Positions 9,908 through 21,881 of a stretch of DNA of 64,000 nt are shown piece by piece. The notes under the pieces are model-generated. The model was not told the DNA's origin, ran no database searches, and saw nothing but the letters and a program-made list of their open reading frames with translations. Each line of letters starts with the position of its first letter. The first letter of the stretch is position 1. The position numbers and the translations under genes are program-made. The stretch is from NCBI GenBank assembly GCA_024138025.1, contig JAMXBD010001048.1, positions 1 through 64,000 of the forward strand, given 5' to 3'. Origin of the DNA: Combretum micranthum. Taxonomy: Eukaryota; Streptophyta; Magnoliopsida; Myrtales; Combretaceae.

Positions 9908-10051
9908 CTGGTAGAATATGAATGGGGAAAGAATAAGAATATGGAAAAACACAAAAGAATTTTATTAAATTTGAAATGGTGTTTAAGTACACTTATTTGA
10001 GCAACACATAAAGCAGAAAAATACAAAACGCAATCTAATATCGGTCCTTAC
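9908..10051 (-). other. Candidate intron between Element 1 protease and RT
   Basis: On the minus strand a GTAAGG donor starts at 10051, five codons before the protease stop. A pyrimidine-rich tract (ctttccccattcatattctaccag) ends in an AG acceptor at 9908, giving 144 bp. Coding sequence related to RT resumes just after the acceptor. Ogre elements of legumes are known to carry a partly spliced intron at this place, joining gag-pro to pol. The sites here were read by eye and no transcript supports them. Confidence 0.55.
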
Positions 10052-11321
10052 TTAGAAAATTAAAACTAGCACAAGGTATGGAAAACCAATTCTTCAAAGC
10101 TATCTTCTTGGGTGGATCATCTTCCTTGGAGTCATCTGTCTCCTGGACATGATGAGGCTTTGGAAAGGAGCTTCTGATGTGCGGAATCTCGATGTCTGGA
10201 TCATATTCTTTATTAAGTTTCCTTGTTCTCATCTTATTCTTCATGTCTGCTACCTCTGTTTGAGTAGGAGAATATCCTAGGCCAAAAGTTCCTATCTGAG
10301 CTTCTTTTTCTTCATTTATTACACAGACTTCTTCAAAAATTTGGAGCCCGAAATCTTCTTCTTCCCCTTTTCCAATATATGGAATAGCCGTTTCTTGATA
10401 GATGGCATAATCTTGTTCTCCCATAACGGTAACAAGTTGGCCATTTGCTACAAATTTAACCCTCTGGTGCAAGCTTGAGGGTATTGCTCCTGCTGCATGA
10501 ATCCATGGCCTTCCAAGCAACAAATTAAATGTTCTTGGGATATCTATCACTTGAAAAGGAATTAGGAAAGTTTGAGGCCCAATAGTGACCTCTAATTCCA
10601 CTTCTCCAATTATTTCCTTCTTTGATCCATCAAATGCTCGTACTACAGTAGGACTTGGCTTGATATTTGACGGGTCTACTTCCAACAAATTCAGAGTAGC
10701 CAGGGGGCATACATTCAGAGAAGATCCATTGTCAATAAGCACTCGGGAGACGATTCTACCATTGCTTTTGACAACAATAAAAAGAGCTTTATTATGTTGG
10801 CCACCTTCCTCTTCTAATTCTTCAGATGAGAAGCTAATTTGCTCATTTGCAAAGACAGAATTAATGATATGTTCCAAGGTTTTTTCTGTCACATTCTCTG
10901 GAACTTTTACTTCTTTGAGAACCTTGAACAAGGCCTCACGGTGAATATCAGAGCTAATTAACAAACCCATGAGTGATATTTGGGCTGGTGTCTTGACTAG
11001 TTGTTCAACTACTTTGAATTCACTTGCCTTCATGAGTTTAGCCAATATTGCTTTCTCATCTTCCTTCTTTTCTTCATCATTCGGCGGCGGCGATGAATCC
11101 ATGGTCACCTTCTTTGCAGTTGGTTCATAAAGTCTTCCCGAACGGGTAAGCCCGCCAATCATAGAAGCGTGATTAACTGTCTGGTAATCAAATGGGGCAG
11201 CTTTGTAATCCTTTACAGCAATTGGGATTTGAAAAGTATAACTTCTAGGCTTCGAGACAGTTGCCTCTTCTTTACTGTTGTTCATCTCAAATTTGATTAA
11301 CTTCGGTTCACATGTGATCAT
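10035..11321 (-). CDS. Element 1 gag C-terminus and aspartic protease
   Basis: 428 residues. The first 90 are a linker rich in charged residues. Residues 90-165 (EKAILAKLMKASEFKVVEQL...) are a conserved helical region found before protease in Tat-type elements. The protease carries RVLIDNGSSLNVCPLATL with catalytic D197 in a DNGS version of the usual DTG/DSG motif, and NLLLGRPWIHAAGA at about 267-280. The last 120 residues are acidic and end at a stop inside the candidate intron. The first Met is probably internal, because gag continues upstream to 13083 with frame breaks. The enzyme would cut the gag-pol polyprotein inside the virus-like particle. Confidence 0.9.
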   Translation of the reverse strand: MITCEPKLIKFEMNNSKEEATVSKPRSYTFQIPIAVKDYKAAPFDYQTVNHASMIGGLTRSGRLYEPTAKKVTMDSSPPPNDEEKKEDEKAILAKLMKASEFKVVEQLVKTPAQISLMGLLISSDIHREALFKVLKEVKVPENVTEKTLEHIINSVFANEQISFSSEELEEEGGQHNKALFIVVKSNGRIVSRVLIDNGSSLNVCPLATLNLLEVDPSNIKPSPTVVRAFDGSKKEIIGEVELEVTIGPQTFLIPFQVIDIPRTFNLLLGRPWIHAAGAIPSSLHQRVKFVANGQLVTVMGEQDYAIYQETAIPYIGKGEEEDFGLQIFEEVCVINEEKEAQIGTFGLGYSPTQTEVADMKNKMRTRKLNKEYDPDIEIPHIRSSFPKPHHVQETDDSKEDDPPKKIALKNWFSIPCASFNFLSKDRY

Positions 11322-11329
11322 GCCAACAA

Positions 11330-13083
11330 ATTTTTCTTCTTTCTCTGGTACAGGCTTTTCTTCATCTTCAGGTACAGGCTTTTCTTCATCTTCAGACTCT
11401 GATCCCCATCCAGTGGAGGAGCATCGGCATATACGCGTGGTTCAAACCAATAGTCAACCAGATATTGGTACTTTCCATCATCTCCTAGAGTTCCGACAGT
11501 TGGGTCTCCAGCTTGGTATCTTGCCCAATTCTGCCTGTGTGCTTGACTTTCTTGGCTTTGGGACCAGCATTTCCATGATATCTTCTTTCTTTATGATTCC
11601 ATTTTGCAACAAGTTGTAAATGGCTGGTCTGGTTTTGTGCGATCTCTCAGATTGATATAGGGTAAATGCCCCATTTGGCGGAGATTCCATGCCACTTGTT
11701 CTATGGTGATAGGCAATTCATCCAAGTTGACTTCTGGGTCCGGCGCTTCGGCAGTGATCATATTAATAACCGACCCATGATTTGGCAATGGATTAGTAGA
11801 AACATTTGGAGGCTGCACAAAGTCTAATTGGATGGTCTTTGCATCAATAAGATCTTGAATCTTATGTTTGAGTCTCCAACAATAATCAGTGGAGTGCCCG
11901 ATTTGCCCCATGTGATATTCACATTTTAAATCAGGGTTGTAGTTCTTGGGCTTATAATCATCTCTGGGTACTTCAAAGCCAATCAGATTATCGGCTCTCA
12001 ATTTAGCCCACACTTGGCTGAGTGGAACCGGTATTGGAGTAAAATTGCGTCGGTTAGGCCTTGATTGTTGATTCGAAACAACCCTTTGTTGACTTTGACC
12101 TTGATTGGTCGGCAGGACTATGGATTTAGTAGGGTTTGCTGGACTTGAGATATTGACCATACCGACAGTCGAATCCTTTCCTTTGTACGTGACATTTTTA
12201 GGTGCTGTATATTTCTTTCTTGTACTTTGTTTTTCCGGCTGAGATAGCATTCTCAATTCTGCATCCGGCTACTACCACTTCTGAAAAACTTGCTGACGCA
12301 TGCCCTATGAGATGAGAAAAGAATGGCTCTTCTAGTGTGTTGATGAAAGTAAAAGTGAGATCCTTTTCAGGCATGGATTGGTGATTCTTGCAGCTAAAGC
12401 TCTCCATCGCTGAGCATATTCCTTGAAAGCTTCGTCTTTCTTCTTCTTCATAGTACTCAAATCCCAGACCGAGGGTGCCATTTCGATGTTGAACTTGTAT
12501 TGGTTGAAAAATGCCCTGGCTAATTTATCCCAAGTATCAATTTCTTGTGAGTCCAATTGGGCATACCAGGCTAATGCTGGACCAGTAAGGCTATCTTGAA
12601 AGGTCTGTACCATCAGTTTATCAAATTTGGCATACTGCCCCATACGTCGTACATATAATCTTGTGTGCATGTTAGGACAGCCAGTTCCATCATATTTTTC
12701 GAACTCGGGTGCCTTAAATTTTTCAGGAAAAGCACCTTCCTCAAATTGTGGCAGGCTTAAAATCGCAGTCTGATCAAAGCCGTCAAATGCCTTCATCTTT
12801 TCAAACAGTTTCTTCTCCATGTCTCTGGCTTGGGCTTCAAGTTCTTTCTTTAGCTCGGACATATTGAACTCAGTGTGGGAATCATCAACGTTGACTGGTT
12901 GCTGCATGATTTCTTTTCCTTTTGTTCCCCGGAAGATTCTTCAGATGCTATAGGGGTCTTGGACTGGGTAACATTCTGAGTAAGGGTCTGCATTTGTTCG
13001 GTAATTCTAAGCAGGGTTTGTTCCATGGCATTGAGTCTCTGTTCAGTGGTCTGATCAGGGGTAGTGTTCCCGGTACTAGCCAT
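11330..13083 (-). pseudogene. Element 1 gag (broken by several frameshifts)
   Basis: The capsid protein is spread over five overlapping frames: 12850-13083, 12332-12907, 12198-12407, 11591-12256 and 11478-11690. The Met at 13083 (MASTGNTTPDQ) is a sensible start, with a coiled-coil-like N-terminus. The 12332-12907 frame holds the Retrotrans_gag core (GPALAWYAQLDS, DTWDKLARAFFNQYKF, EAFKEYAQRWRALAARI). The 11591-12256 frame holds CEYHMGQIGHSTDYC, an altered zinc knuckle with His in place of the second Cys, which is usual in Tat-type gag. A small duplicated run encoding KPVPEDEE-like residues lies near 11350-11400. The frames overlap by tens of bases and need only small indels to join. Confidence 0.88.
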
Positions 13084-13376
13084 CTTTGCTCGTGATCTAG
13101 TATAAATGGGACTTCTAACTGGTTTGGAAGCTATCTTTCAGGATTTTGGATTCGCTAGACTTGATTCGTAACTGGACCGTAAGAAGTAAGAAGATAAGAA
13201 TACTAACATACAAACACAAGGATGCAAATATGAATGCAAATGGGGATAATGACCATCAAATTTTGATAAACACATTTATTGGAGTTGTAATAATTCAAAA
13301 ACAATCTTTCATACAAAGTTAAATTACTATACTAAAAGTTCAAGAACCTTAATTGCTAAAACTAAACTCAGGACTT
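13084..13376 (-). other. Spacer between ORF1 and gag of Element 1
   Basis: About 290 bp with no ORF. I see only AT-rich sequence here. Confidence 0.6.
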
Positions 13377-14941
13377 CTAAACTAGTCTTCTAGTCTTGGC
13401 AGGGCAGATGATTTGATCCTCAAGTAGTTGAGTCCTTTTTCGAGCTTTCTTCAATTCATCCTCTAACAGTGCAATCCTATTGTGAGCTTTTTCCAAGCGG
13501 TCAATCATCTCTCTATCTCTTTGCAAGTAATCCCGATGACAGACTTCAAGCCGAGCTGAAACCATTTCCATGTAAGCAATCATTTCAGGATCAGGTTCAG
13601 GTGGTGCTGGTTCAAGAATGTTAGGAGCTTCATATTGGATGTCCTTATTCTTCTTCATTTGATTGGCTATGTACCACCTGGTTGCTCTATAATCCCGAGT
13701 CACTTTATTTTCTGGCTCGACTTCGAAAACTGGCTTGATTTCTCTATCATCCCAGATGGCTTTTATTTGGTTTACCTTGGACTGCTTTGCTATCTGAGTC
13801 ATGGTTGGATCCATATAGTCGAGAATAACTCGTCCCAACTCTGGCTTGACAGTAATGTCTTGTAGCATGCCATATTGCGGATAACACTTGAGGGGTAATA
13901 GCCCGTACAGCCAGTGATTCCAATGAGAGGCACAGTTAGGTATTTCTTGCAACTTAAGATAGCAACGGGACACTTAAACCAACGGGCTTGCCACATAAAG
14001 TCTTCAGGTCTCATGTCTTCAAATATTGCAAGTATAGACCAGAAAGGCTCATTGTCTTCCATATGGACCCGTTCAGCAAAAGACTGGATGAGATCATAAT
14101 TCGGGCGAATAAGGGACCCATTAGCTAGATCTTTTCCGTAGTACTTGGTGTGACTAGCGAACCAAACCATCAATAGATGCATGCTTGCCTTGAAACTGCC
14201 CCTGCCCTTAGACTTGATGTGATTCAGACTTCTGATTTGTTCTGCTAGAAGGGCGGGAACATATGATTTGCCAGTTAGATATTGTGCTACAAGCTCGATG
14301 ACTCGGAAGTGAATGAACAGGTTCCCATGTGGAAAGAGTATGGTAGCAAAAGCAGCCACTATGAAAGCATTAACCCGATTTTCATTCCAGGTCACAACTG
14401 ATACCGTAAAGGAATCTCGGTTGCTTATGTAATTGTCAAAGTTTCCAAACCAATCCATCAAAGTAGTTAATCGGATGGAGAATTCATTGCAACCCTTCAT
14501 GGCTTCAATTACTGCTTCTCTTTTTAATCCCAAAAATTCTGAAATGATGCGGATCGGACTTTGAGTAAGGCTTGGTACATAGATCCCTTCGGAAGTGGGT
14601 GGGGCTTGAAGCAACCTAGCATATTCTTCAATGGTAGGACTTAGCACGTGTTGACCTAGACGGAATGCCACTTCATTGGGTTCCCAGAGATGAACAAGGG
14701 CTCGAAACATGGTAAATGGAACTTGGACTTTAGGTAAATTGAGGATCGGGCCCAACCTATCCTTAATGAATGATTGTTGATCGGGGTCAAAACTGACCAA
14801 CCATCGGTCCAGTAACAGCATTGGATCCTTGAAAGTCTCTACTCGGGGTTCCTTGATGAGACGAGCCCATAGGCTATAGCTACTGTCCGAACTCGAGGAA
14901 ATCATTTCCTGAGGATTTATAAAGACCCTATTAGGAGACAA
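13377..14941 (-). pseudogene. Element 1 ORF1, Ogre-type extra protein (one frameshift)
   Basis: An extra gene lies upstream of gag, as in Ogre elements, and its function is unknown. The first frame (13799-14941) gives 380 residues from MSPNRVFINPQEM. The second (13377-13973) carries the C-terminus. Both share 13799-13973, and a single-base deletion at about 13877-13879 explains the switch. Residues 70-115 (FRALVHLWEPNEVAFRLGQ, SPTIEEYARLLQAPP) look like the plant mobile domain pattern found in some host and transposon proteins. The C-terminal 100 residues (EVCHRDYLQRDREMIDRL, then a KARKR-rich stretch) are a likely coiled coil. Total length would be near 520 residues. The family assignment rests on pattern only. 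Confidence 0.8.
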
Positions 14942-15364
14942 ATCCTAAATTTTTAAAAAAATTTACAACTCCATTTTTTTAAAAAAAATTGGTCAAATCC
15001 CATGAATGAATGCATGATTTGGTAAGGTTCTATAGGTTCCCCGGTCTAGCAAATCATAAGGCTAAACCGGAGTGGGAGTCTTTTCTTGATCTAGAGGGTG
15101 GAAACCACAGCCCCCGGACCTTACTTCGAACTCCTCGCTTAGGCTCTTAAGACGGCCTGGGTTCGACCGTATCTAGCACACATTGTGTGCATACATGCAA
15201 ATGCACATGCAAGTGAAATGAACTAATTTAAAATCTAAGTTACAGACATATATACAAGAACACATACAAACAGATATTATACAATATACAAAAATAAAGG
15301 ATAAATTTTAAATTTTAAACTTAAGTGGCTAGCCCTCTTTTTTTAAAAAAAAATAATAAGCAAG
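14942..15364 (-). other. Element 1 5' leader
   Basis: This is the untranslated leader between primer site and ORF1. It has A/T tracts near 14945-14990 and a GC-richer stretch at 15040-15175. No gene is seen. Confidence 0.6.
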
Positions 15365-15382
15365 TCCCCAGTGGAGTCGCCA
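15365..15382 (-). other. Element 1 primer-binding site for tRNA-Arg
   Basis: The plus strand TCCCCAGTGGAGTCGCCA equals the 3' end of plant tRNA-Arg(TCG) as I recall it, including CCA, over 18 bases. It sits 3 bp from the LTR. The minus-strand RNA would therefore pair with that tRNA to start DNA synthesis. tRNA-Arg priming is typical of Tat/Ogre elements. Confidence 0.85.
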
Positions 15383-15385
15383 AGC

Positions 15386-18237
15386 TGTCGAGCCTGGATT
15401 TTGAAAATCATCCGGTTCATTTTTCCTAACCCAATTCATATTAAACCCTAACCCATTTAACATGAATCCTCGACTAGGGGTTAAAAGAAATTTTAATTTT
15501 TGAAAACTTTTTAGAGTCGCCACCCGATATAAATCGGGAAAAAATGAAAGCCAGGATTAATGGGTCGGTTAATCCTAACTTAGCCACTAGTCTGCGAAAA
15601 GTTTGATTTAAAAATCAAATTTTTAAAAAATACCAGATATCTGAGTTCGGGGGCTAACCTATTAAAACCTAAGCGGTTACCACTTTAAATTTAAAATTTA
15701 GAATTTATCCTTTTCTATACTAAAAAATTCAAACAAAACATTTATAAAACAAATATTTACAAGTTTAATCATGCATTTTTATTTTTATGTACTTTTTCTT
15801 AGGATTTAAATATCAACAAACATTTATATTCTTCCTTTTAAAAAAAAAAACTTATAATATGTACAAAATGATTATTTCAAACTATCAAAACAAAATATAT
15901 TTTTTCTAATTTTATTGTCGCCCTGTAGGTGCCTACGTACTCGCTAATCGAGATTAGACAAAACGTAGTTCTTTTATAAAGAACTTAGTTTGTTGATCAA
16001 TTTTATATTTTCAAAATATTCTCACTTTAAGTTCATTAAATTTTGAATTTTTATGAAAATCATTTTTATTGATGATCCTATGATCTAATCAATTGAATTT
16101 TATTTCATAAAAAATATATTTTTCTAAGTCCAAAAATCATTTTTAAAAAAAAAAAACCAATTTATGATAATTCATGGCTAATTTAATGCTACATGAAAAT
16201 CAATTTTGAAAACTTTGAGTATTATCTTTATAGCAAATTTATAAAGATAATTTTGATAAAAACTTAATTAATATCATGATTTAAAAAAAAACAATTTTTA
16301 TCTTTATTATTCAACAACAATTTTGGTTTAAAAAATCTATTAACAATTTTATTATTTTTCAAAATTCAATAATCATCACATATGTTCAGAACATATTCAA
16401 AATATATATAACAAAATTAAAATACAAAAACAAAACATCTCATGCATCAAATATATATTTAAAGATCAATCTATATGCAAATACATATTCAAAAATATCC
16501 AAAAATATCAAAAATTGCTAAAACATGTAAATTTATATTAAAAATAATTATTCTAATTTTTCTGGTTTTTTACGAATTTTTATTAATTTTTTCCTATTTT
16601 CCGAAATTAAATATATAATAAATAACTAATAAAATATTGCGGATAACCTGGACCGTTGGATTTTCGGATCAGATCTGGAGCGTCTGATCGGTGGACCAAA
16701 TCTGACCGTCTGATCTGTTGACTCGCGATCCGGACCGTGGATCTATGATCAAATCTGGAGCGTAGGATCTGCTGATCAAATCTGGAGCGTAGGATTGCTA
16801 ATCAAATCTGGACCGTAGGATCTTTGATCAAATCTGGACCACAGGATCTTCTGATCAAATCTGGACCACAGGATCTGCTGACTTTTGACCGACGACCGTT
16901 GACCGACGACCGACCACCGTTGACCGATGACCAACCGGGTTGGATTCGGATTTCGGGTCGGATCTCGGAGCTCCGTCGGGTGAAGAAGAGGATCACGCTA
17001 CCTTTCGAGCGTTCCTCGGCCGCTCCTGGTGGTTTTCGAAGGCTGCAACCTTGTCGGCCCGACGTGGATTGAGGTGCTGCGTCGTTGATGGTGGTGGTTC
17101 ACTCCCAGCACCAGAAGTGGCGGTTCGTGTGGTGGCCCAACGGCGGCAAGGATAAAAATTTTTCGAAAAATTTGCAGAAATTCAAATGCAAATTCGAGCA
17201 ATTCTAAACACTATAATCAATCAAAAACACTTCTCTAGATGATCCTAACACTCTTTAATTGGATCGAAATCCTCCCGATCACTTCGAATTTGCAAATTTT
17301 GCAATTCGAACACTTTCTACTCTATTTTCAGATCTCGATCGTGTAGTGTGTATTTTGCCAAATTGAATTGTGCTTTCTGCTTGTGGGGTGATCCTATTTA
17401 TAGATTTCGAAACAATTTGTCATTTCGAAGCTTCGTACTTGTTCAATTTTTGAATCACGAATCGTTATACTTTTTCACATAAGAACGATTCAAAATTGGG
17501 ACTTGATTCGTGATTGTTGGTTCAAATTGATCACGAATCTTATGTTTATACATCATAACTCTTCGATTAAATGTGTTTAATTTGATCAAAGAACACAATT
17601 CGGCCAATTTTAAAAATTTGAAAAAATCATGTCCATTCGAATTTTTCCTAATTTTCATGTCTCAATTAATGTGCCTTTTGGGATGAAATAATGCACGAAT
17701 TGTGTATAGATGTGATGTATCCCATGCCTAGTTCGTGTATACAATTAATTTCGAAAAAACACAAAGATTCGTTGCTCAAATGAGGCCTCAAAGTGGATGA
17801 ACCGATGTGTCTTTTGGGAAAAAAAATTAGACAAAAAGAGGCAAAATCTGCCTTGGGCTAGGATCGAACTCGGGTCCCTTTGTCTGTGTCTATGGTCTGA
17901 ACCGTTAGGCCGTTGGCCTGTGCCTTGGTCATATAGCTAACCCACTAATACTTAAGACTAATAAAATATATATTATATTAAGCTCAAATAATTATTATTT
18001 TAATTTTTCTTACATATATTTTATTTACATTACTATTATCATTTAATTATTTTATTATACATATTTTATTCCTCTATATTTTTTATTTTTTTCTATTTTC
18101 TCTTTTCTCTCCTTTTTTATTATACTATTGTTTATTATTATATTATTATATTATATATTTTTAATGAACTCAACATGACATTAATTTATTCTAAACTTAA
18201 GCCTAATTTTTAATTGGGAAAAAATTGGGTGTCTACA
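15386..18237 (-). repeat. Element 1 5' LTR
   Basis: This 2852-bp partner of 2127-4943 is the upstream copy because the primer site lies beside it at 15365-15382 and the coding order on the minus strand starts from here. Its TATA box is at 17394-17403. Confidence 0.95.
17394..17403 (-). promoter_or_regulatory. TATA box in Element 1 5' LTR
   Basis: CTATAAATAG on the minus strand. This is the likely core promoter for the genomic RNA of Element 1, with transcription running toward lower coordinates. The start site itself cannot be placed. Confidence 0.55.
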
Positions 18238-18242
18238 CATAT
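18238..18242. repeat. Target site duplication of Element 1, right copy
   Basis: CATAT directly after the LTR, matching 2122-2126. The interrupted LTR continues from here. Confidence 0.9.
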
Positions 18243-20340
18243 CACTTGTACACCCATAATATGAGAACCATCTTACAAGTCAGAGTTTGCAAGAATCTAT
18301 CTGAATAATTACTTTATAAACATCGAATATGAAATTACATTTGTGATAATAAAGAAAAATTCTATTTCCCTACAGTCTACCAGAACCGCAGAAAGTTGGT
18401 ATCCCATACCAAATAGTAAAATAGAATAAACCATCTATGTTTTACGAATTTAAATTACAAAGCCGCAAATCAAATCCATAATCTAGACTTAATTTTACAT
18501 GAGAGAGAATCAAAACAAACTATGCTATCTATCTATTTCTCATTTCAAACTCGTCTTCTATCTTCAAAGTTTCCCTTTCACTCAGATTTATCCCATATTT
18601 GAAGCTTTAGCTATTCTTGCACCAAAACTATAGAGGTGTGAGCTCAACCACGGCTTAGTAGATAACAAAACCAAATCACATTAAAAACAAGTGTCAAGTA
18701 AGTTTTTATTTAACAAACATATGCAATACATACTCATTCATATGATATGCACGGTTTTGATGACCGGAATCTAAACTAGTAGAGATTTATGCCCTCTCTT
18801 GGGGGTTGAAGGACTGAATACAGGCCATTCATGCCCAAGAGAACTGTGAACTAAGGAAGGGGGTGCATACTCAACTTGAGCCTTCATCTCATATCTTTCT
18901 TAACACAAAAATCATTTCTTTTATACCATAGATATAATCGACCACGACCCCTTAGATATAGCCAAGAAGGAAGGATTTAATTTTGAATACTTTTAATCGA
19001 AAAATAACCTCTAATTTCCCCCTTAGACTTAGCTAAGGAGGGAAGATTTTCTTTATCATTTTATGGAAATATAGCCTCCAACTACTCCATAAACAAGACT
19101 AAGGAGTGAGGACTTCCTTTTTAAATTCATTTTGTGCATAGATCAAAACATTTACTCTGTCAACCAACACTCCACTTCCCTTAGAACCACAAAACCTCCC
19201 TAAGTATTAATTCCTAAAGTCGAATCCAACACGGGCGACGTCCTTTGGTGTTGTTTAGTTTTCGTGAAGCTAACAACCCTACTAGTAGTCTCCATGCAGA
19301 CCCACTTGTTCCAATCAAGCACTACTATAGAATCGGAATATAATTACGTGACGTGAACCCTTACCAGTGCAAATAAGAATTATGACCAATTCATTTAAAG
19401 TTCAAATAAGAATTATGTCTTATTAGTTAATGTCCATATCATTTTCAGACAATCAACATTTATAAATCACAAATAACACCACACAATTGTTTTCACTTAT
19501 GGTTTAGTGAGTTATCAATCAAATACGATCATTAAACAGCAAACGGATTCTTGAACCCTATGCATAATCAATTAGATTTATATTATTTCCAATATAGCTA
19601 GATTATAAGCACAAGTAAGGAGAAGAGATTGTTATTACCTGCCTGTCATCTAAGTTAAGTCTTAACTACTCTCTAGGAAGACTAAAGCACCATCCCTATT
19701 AATCATCCCATCATCAACAACATGATCATCAGCACCAAATCACCATCATCCTCCATATAAAATCCAAACAAGAATAGAAAGTTGGCTAGAGCCTAATTAA
19801 AAAATATATAACAAAAGCAAACATTCATCCAAGAACTTGAATTTATATTAAGATCTTATTTGATCATACACTAAGTAGGAACCCTGTCATGCTGCAAAGT
19901 TTGCCTCGCTAAGATACGGACAGTTCTCCATTGTCTGTCAAAGTATTTCTTTTCTTTTTATTTATAGTCTTTTATTACAAAACATCATCCAAATATTTAT
20001 ATACAAAACACTCATTTCATAACCATCTTTCACTTAAAACAACATATCTTCTCCATCACTTTAAGTCCAATGTATTACAATTACATACAAGTCACTTACT
20101 TATTATCTAACATAACCATCTAATTCATTTTATTTTAGTGAGGTTCATTAGATCAACTAACTTTAATTATATTACTATTTCATTTCATTTCTAGGAATCA
20201 TGATAACTTAAGTCCATTAACTAATTCATTGCCTTTTGAATCACTTCAATCCGAGTTCGGATGAGAAAGTTATGATCAATTTAAGTTAAGTCGACAAGGA
20301 AAAGAAGAACAAGATGGCCTTTGGTTCCATTTAGGGCATA
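18243..20340 (-). repeat. Continuation of the minus-strand LTR that hosts Element 1
   Basis: It resumes the LTR begun at 2078. The stretch at about 18630-18850 (gtgtgagctcaaccacggctta, catatgatatgcacgg, ggaatctaaactagtag) is a diverged match, in the same orientation, to the Element 2 LTR at about 33115-33300. No ORF of note. The right end at about 20340 is judged from where the opposite-strand LTR begins. Confidence 0.65.
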
Positions 20341-21881
20341 TAACATTTATTTATTTATGCATTACAATTTATTTATTTACTGACTTGTTTCATGCTATTA
20401 AATTAAGACTAGTCTTTGTAGTCTTAGATTTGTCTTTATCAAGTGAAGATGATTTTCTTTCTTTTTTTCTTTTCTTTTTGGGACTAGTCTCTTCTTAGTC
20501 CCTTAGTCCTAGGATACCTTGATGAAGTTAAGATTCCCAATATTTGACCATATTATTATACTTTTTTGCTTATTATTTCTTTCTATCTTATTATGTATTA
20601 TTCTTATCCTTTTTCATTACTGCATAATCATATTCATTTATGATTAGAATGTTGTTGTCTTAATAAAAATAAAAATGGGTTCTTTCTTTAATAAAGAAAA
20701 GTAAACTAATTTCTTATCACTTAACAAATGATTTTTCAACAAAAAATCTAAGTATTGTTTTTTAAATTCTTTTCAAAGCCTTAGACAAGCTAATCATAAC
20801 ATTTAAAGTATTAGTAATGAAGTTTTCTTCAAATAATAAAAGAAACTCATTTCTTTTATAAATCGGAACTAAATACTCCATAAAAATATAATTTTTAGCA
20901 TTAAACTTAAGATTTTAACCCAATCATATCTTTTATAAAACTTAAATAGATTCATCATAGACTTTGAAAATCACTTACTAAGTAAGCTTCTACAAGACTT
21001 AATTTTTAATATTGTTATTCTCTTTTCAAAATTAAAATGAAATTTTTAATAAGTTCTAATGTTGATAATGATTTATTATGAAAGCTTTTCTTATAAACTT
21101 ATCTAAAAGGATTACGCTACCACTTGATAAATATTAAGAGTAAAGCAAGTTTTTCAAATCAAGGTGAAAATCAACTTACTATTTTAGAAACCAACTTAGA
21201 GAAATAAAATTTGCCAAGAAAGTGAAGCTTTGAAAAAGTAAACTTATTTTCTAAAGAAGAAGAAGAATATAAAAATGAGGGGAAAATATACATTTAACAC
21301 AACTCCAAATATTGGACAATACCAACAACTTAAGAAAAATTTTGAAAACCTTATTTTTTTTAATCACTACAAAGAAAATTGGTAGATAACTTAAAGGACC
21401 AAATTTTTGGAAATTAATGTATCTTTGAAAGAGTTAGGAAATAAAAATTTAAAAGAAAAACACTTATTTATAATAACATGAAATTTGAAATTTCTTTCAA
21501 ACCACTTAAAGAAAAAATTTTCAAAGTCCAATTTTTCAAAACCATAAGACAAGTCGTTTTACGAAAAATAATTGTTGAGACAACACTAATAGAATCATAC
21601 ATAAAATATGAGTCTATTTATGTATCAAAAGGATTTTACCAACCATATACATACTATATATTTGTTTAAAGATTTTTGGGTAAAGTAAAGTTTGGATTTT
21701 AAGGGCTAGGAATTTCATAAATATTCTGTACCGTGATGTTTTGGAACCCAAATGGCTTTTATGACAAAAATAACCTTAAAAATGAATATATCTTTTTAAG
21801 TAGGTAGAAAACGATATATAATATGTGAAATTCCAAGTTAAAATGAGCAAGTTGTGGCCATTTTAAGTTGGAATTTCCTTC
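20340..21881 (+). repeat. Plus-strand gypsy LTR, first part
   Basis: It matches the Element 3 3' LTR from about 61640: shared landmarks are ttaagactagtctt...agtcttaga, gggactagtc, taccttgatgaagttaag and, near the end, gccattttaagttggaattt. The upstream third of the LTR, including TGTAAACC, is missing, so it is truncated on the left where it meets an opposite-strand LTR. A 63-residue ORF at 21478-21669 lies inside and is not taken as a gene. Confidence 0.65.

Larger units (their letters stand above)
2127..18237 (-). mobile_element. Element 1: full-length Tat/Ogre-type Ty3/gypsy retrotransposon
   Basis: This is a complete 16.1 kb element read on the minus strand. The two LTRs (2127-4943 and 15386-18237) begin TGTAGACACC and end GGCTCGACA on the minus strand, and CATAT flanks both sides (2122-2126, 18238-18242). 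The primer site pairs with tRNA-Arg and the polypurine tract lies at 4944-4956. In coding order it holds ORF1, gag, aspartic protease, a probable intron, RT, RNase H, a second archaeal-type RNase H and integrase, then a 1.5 kb repeat-rich 3' UTR. The extra ORF1, the tRNA-Arg site, the second RNase H and the size all fit the Tat/Ogre lineage. No chromodomain is seen, as expected there. Single-base frame breaks affect ORF1, gag and parts of pol, so it is probably not autonomous as written. Confidence 0.95.
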
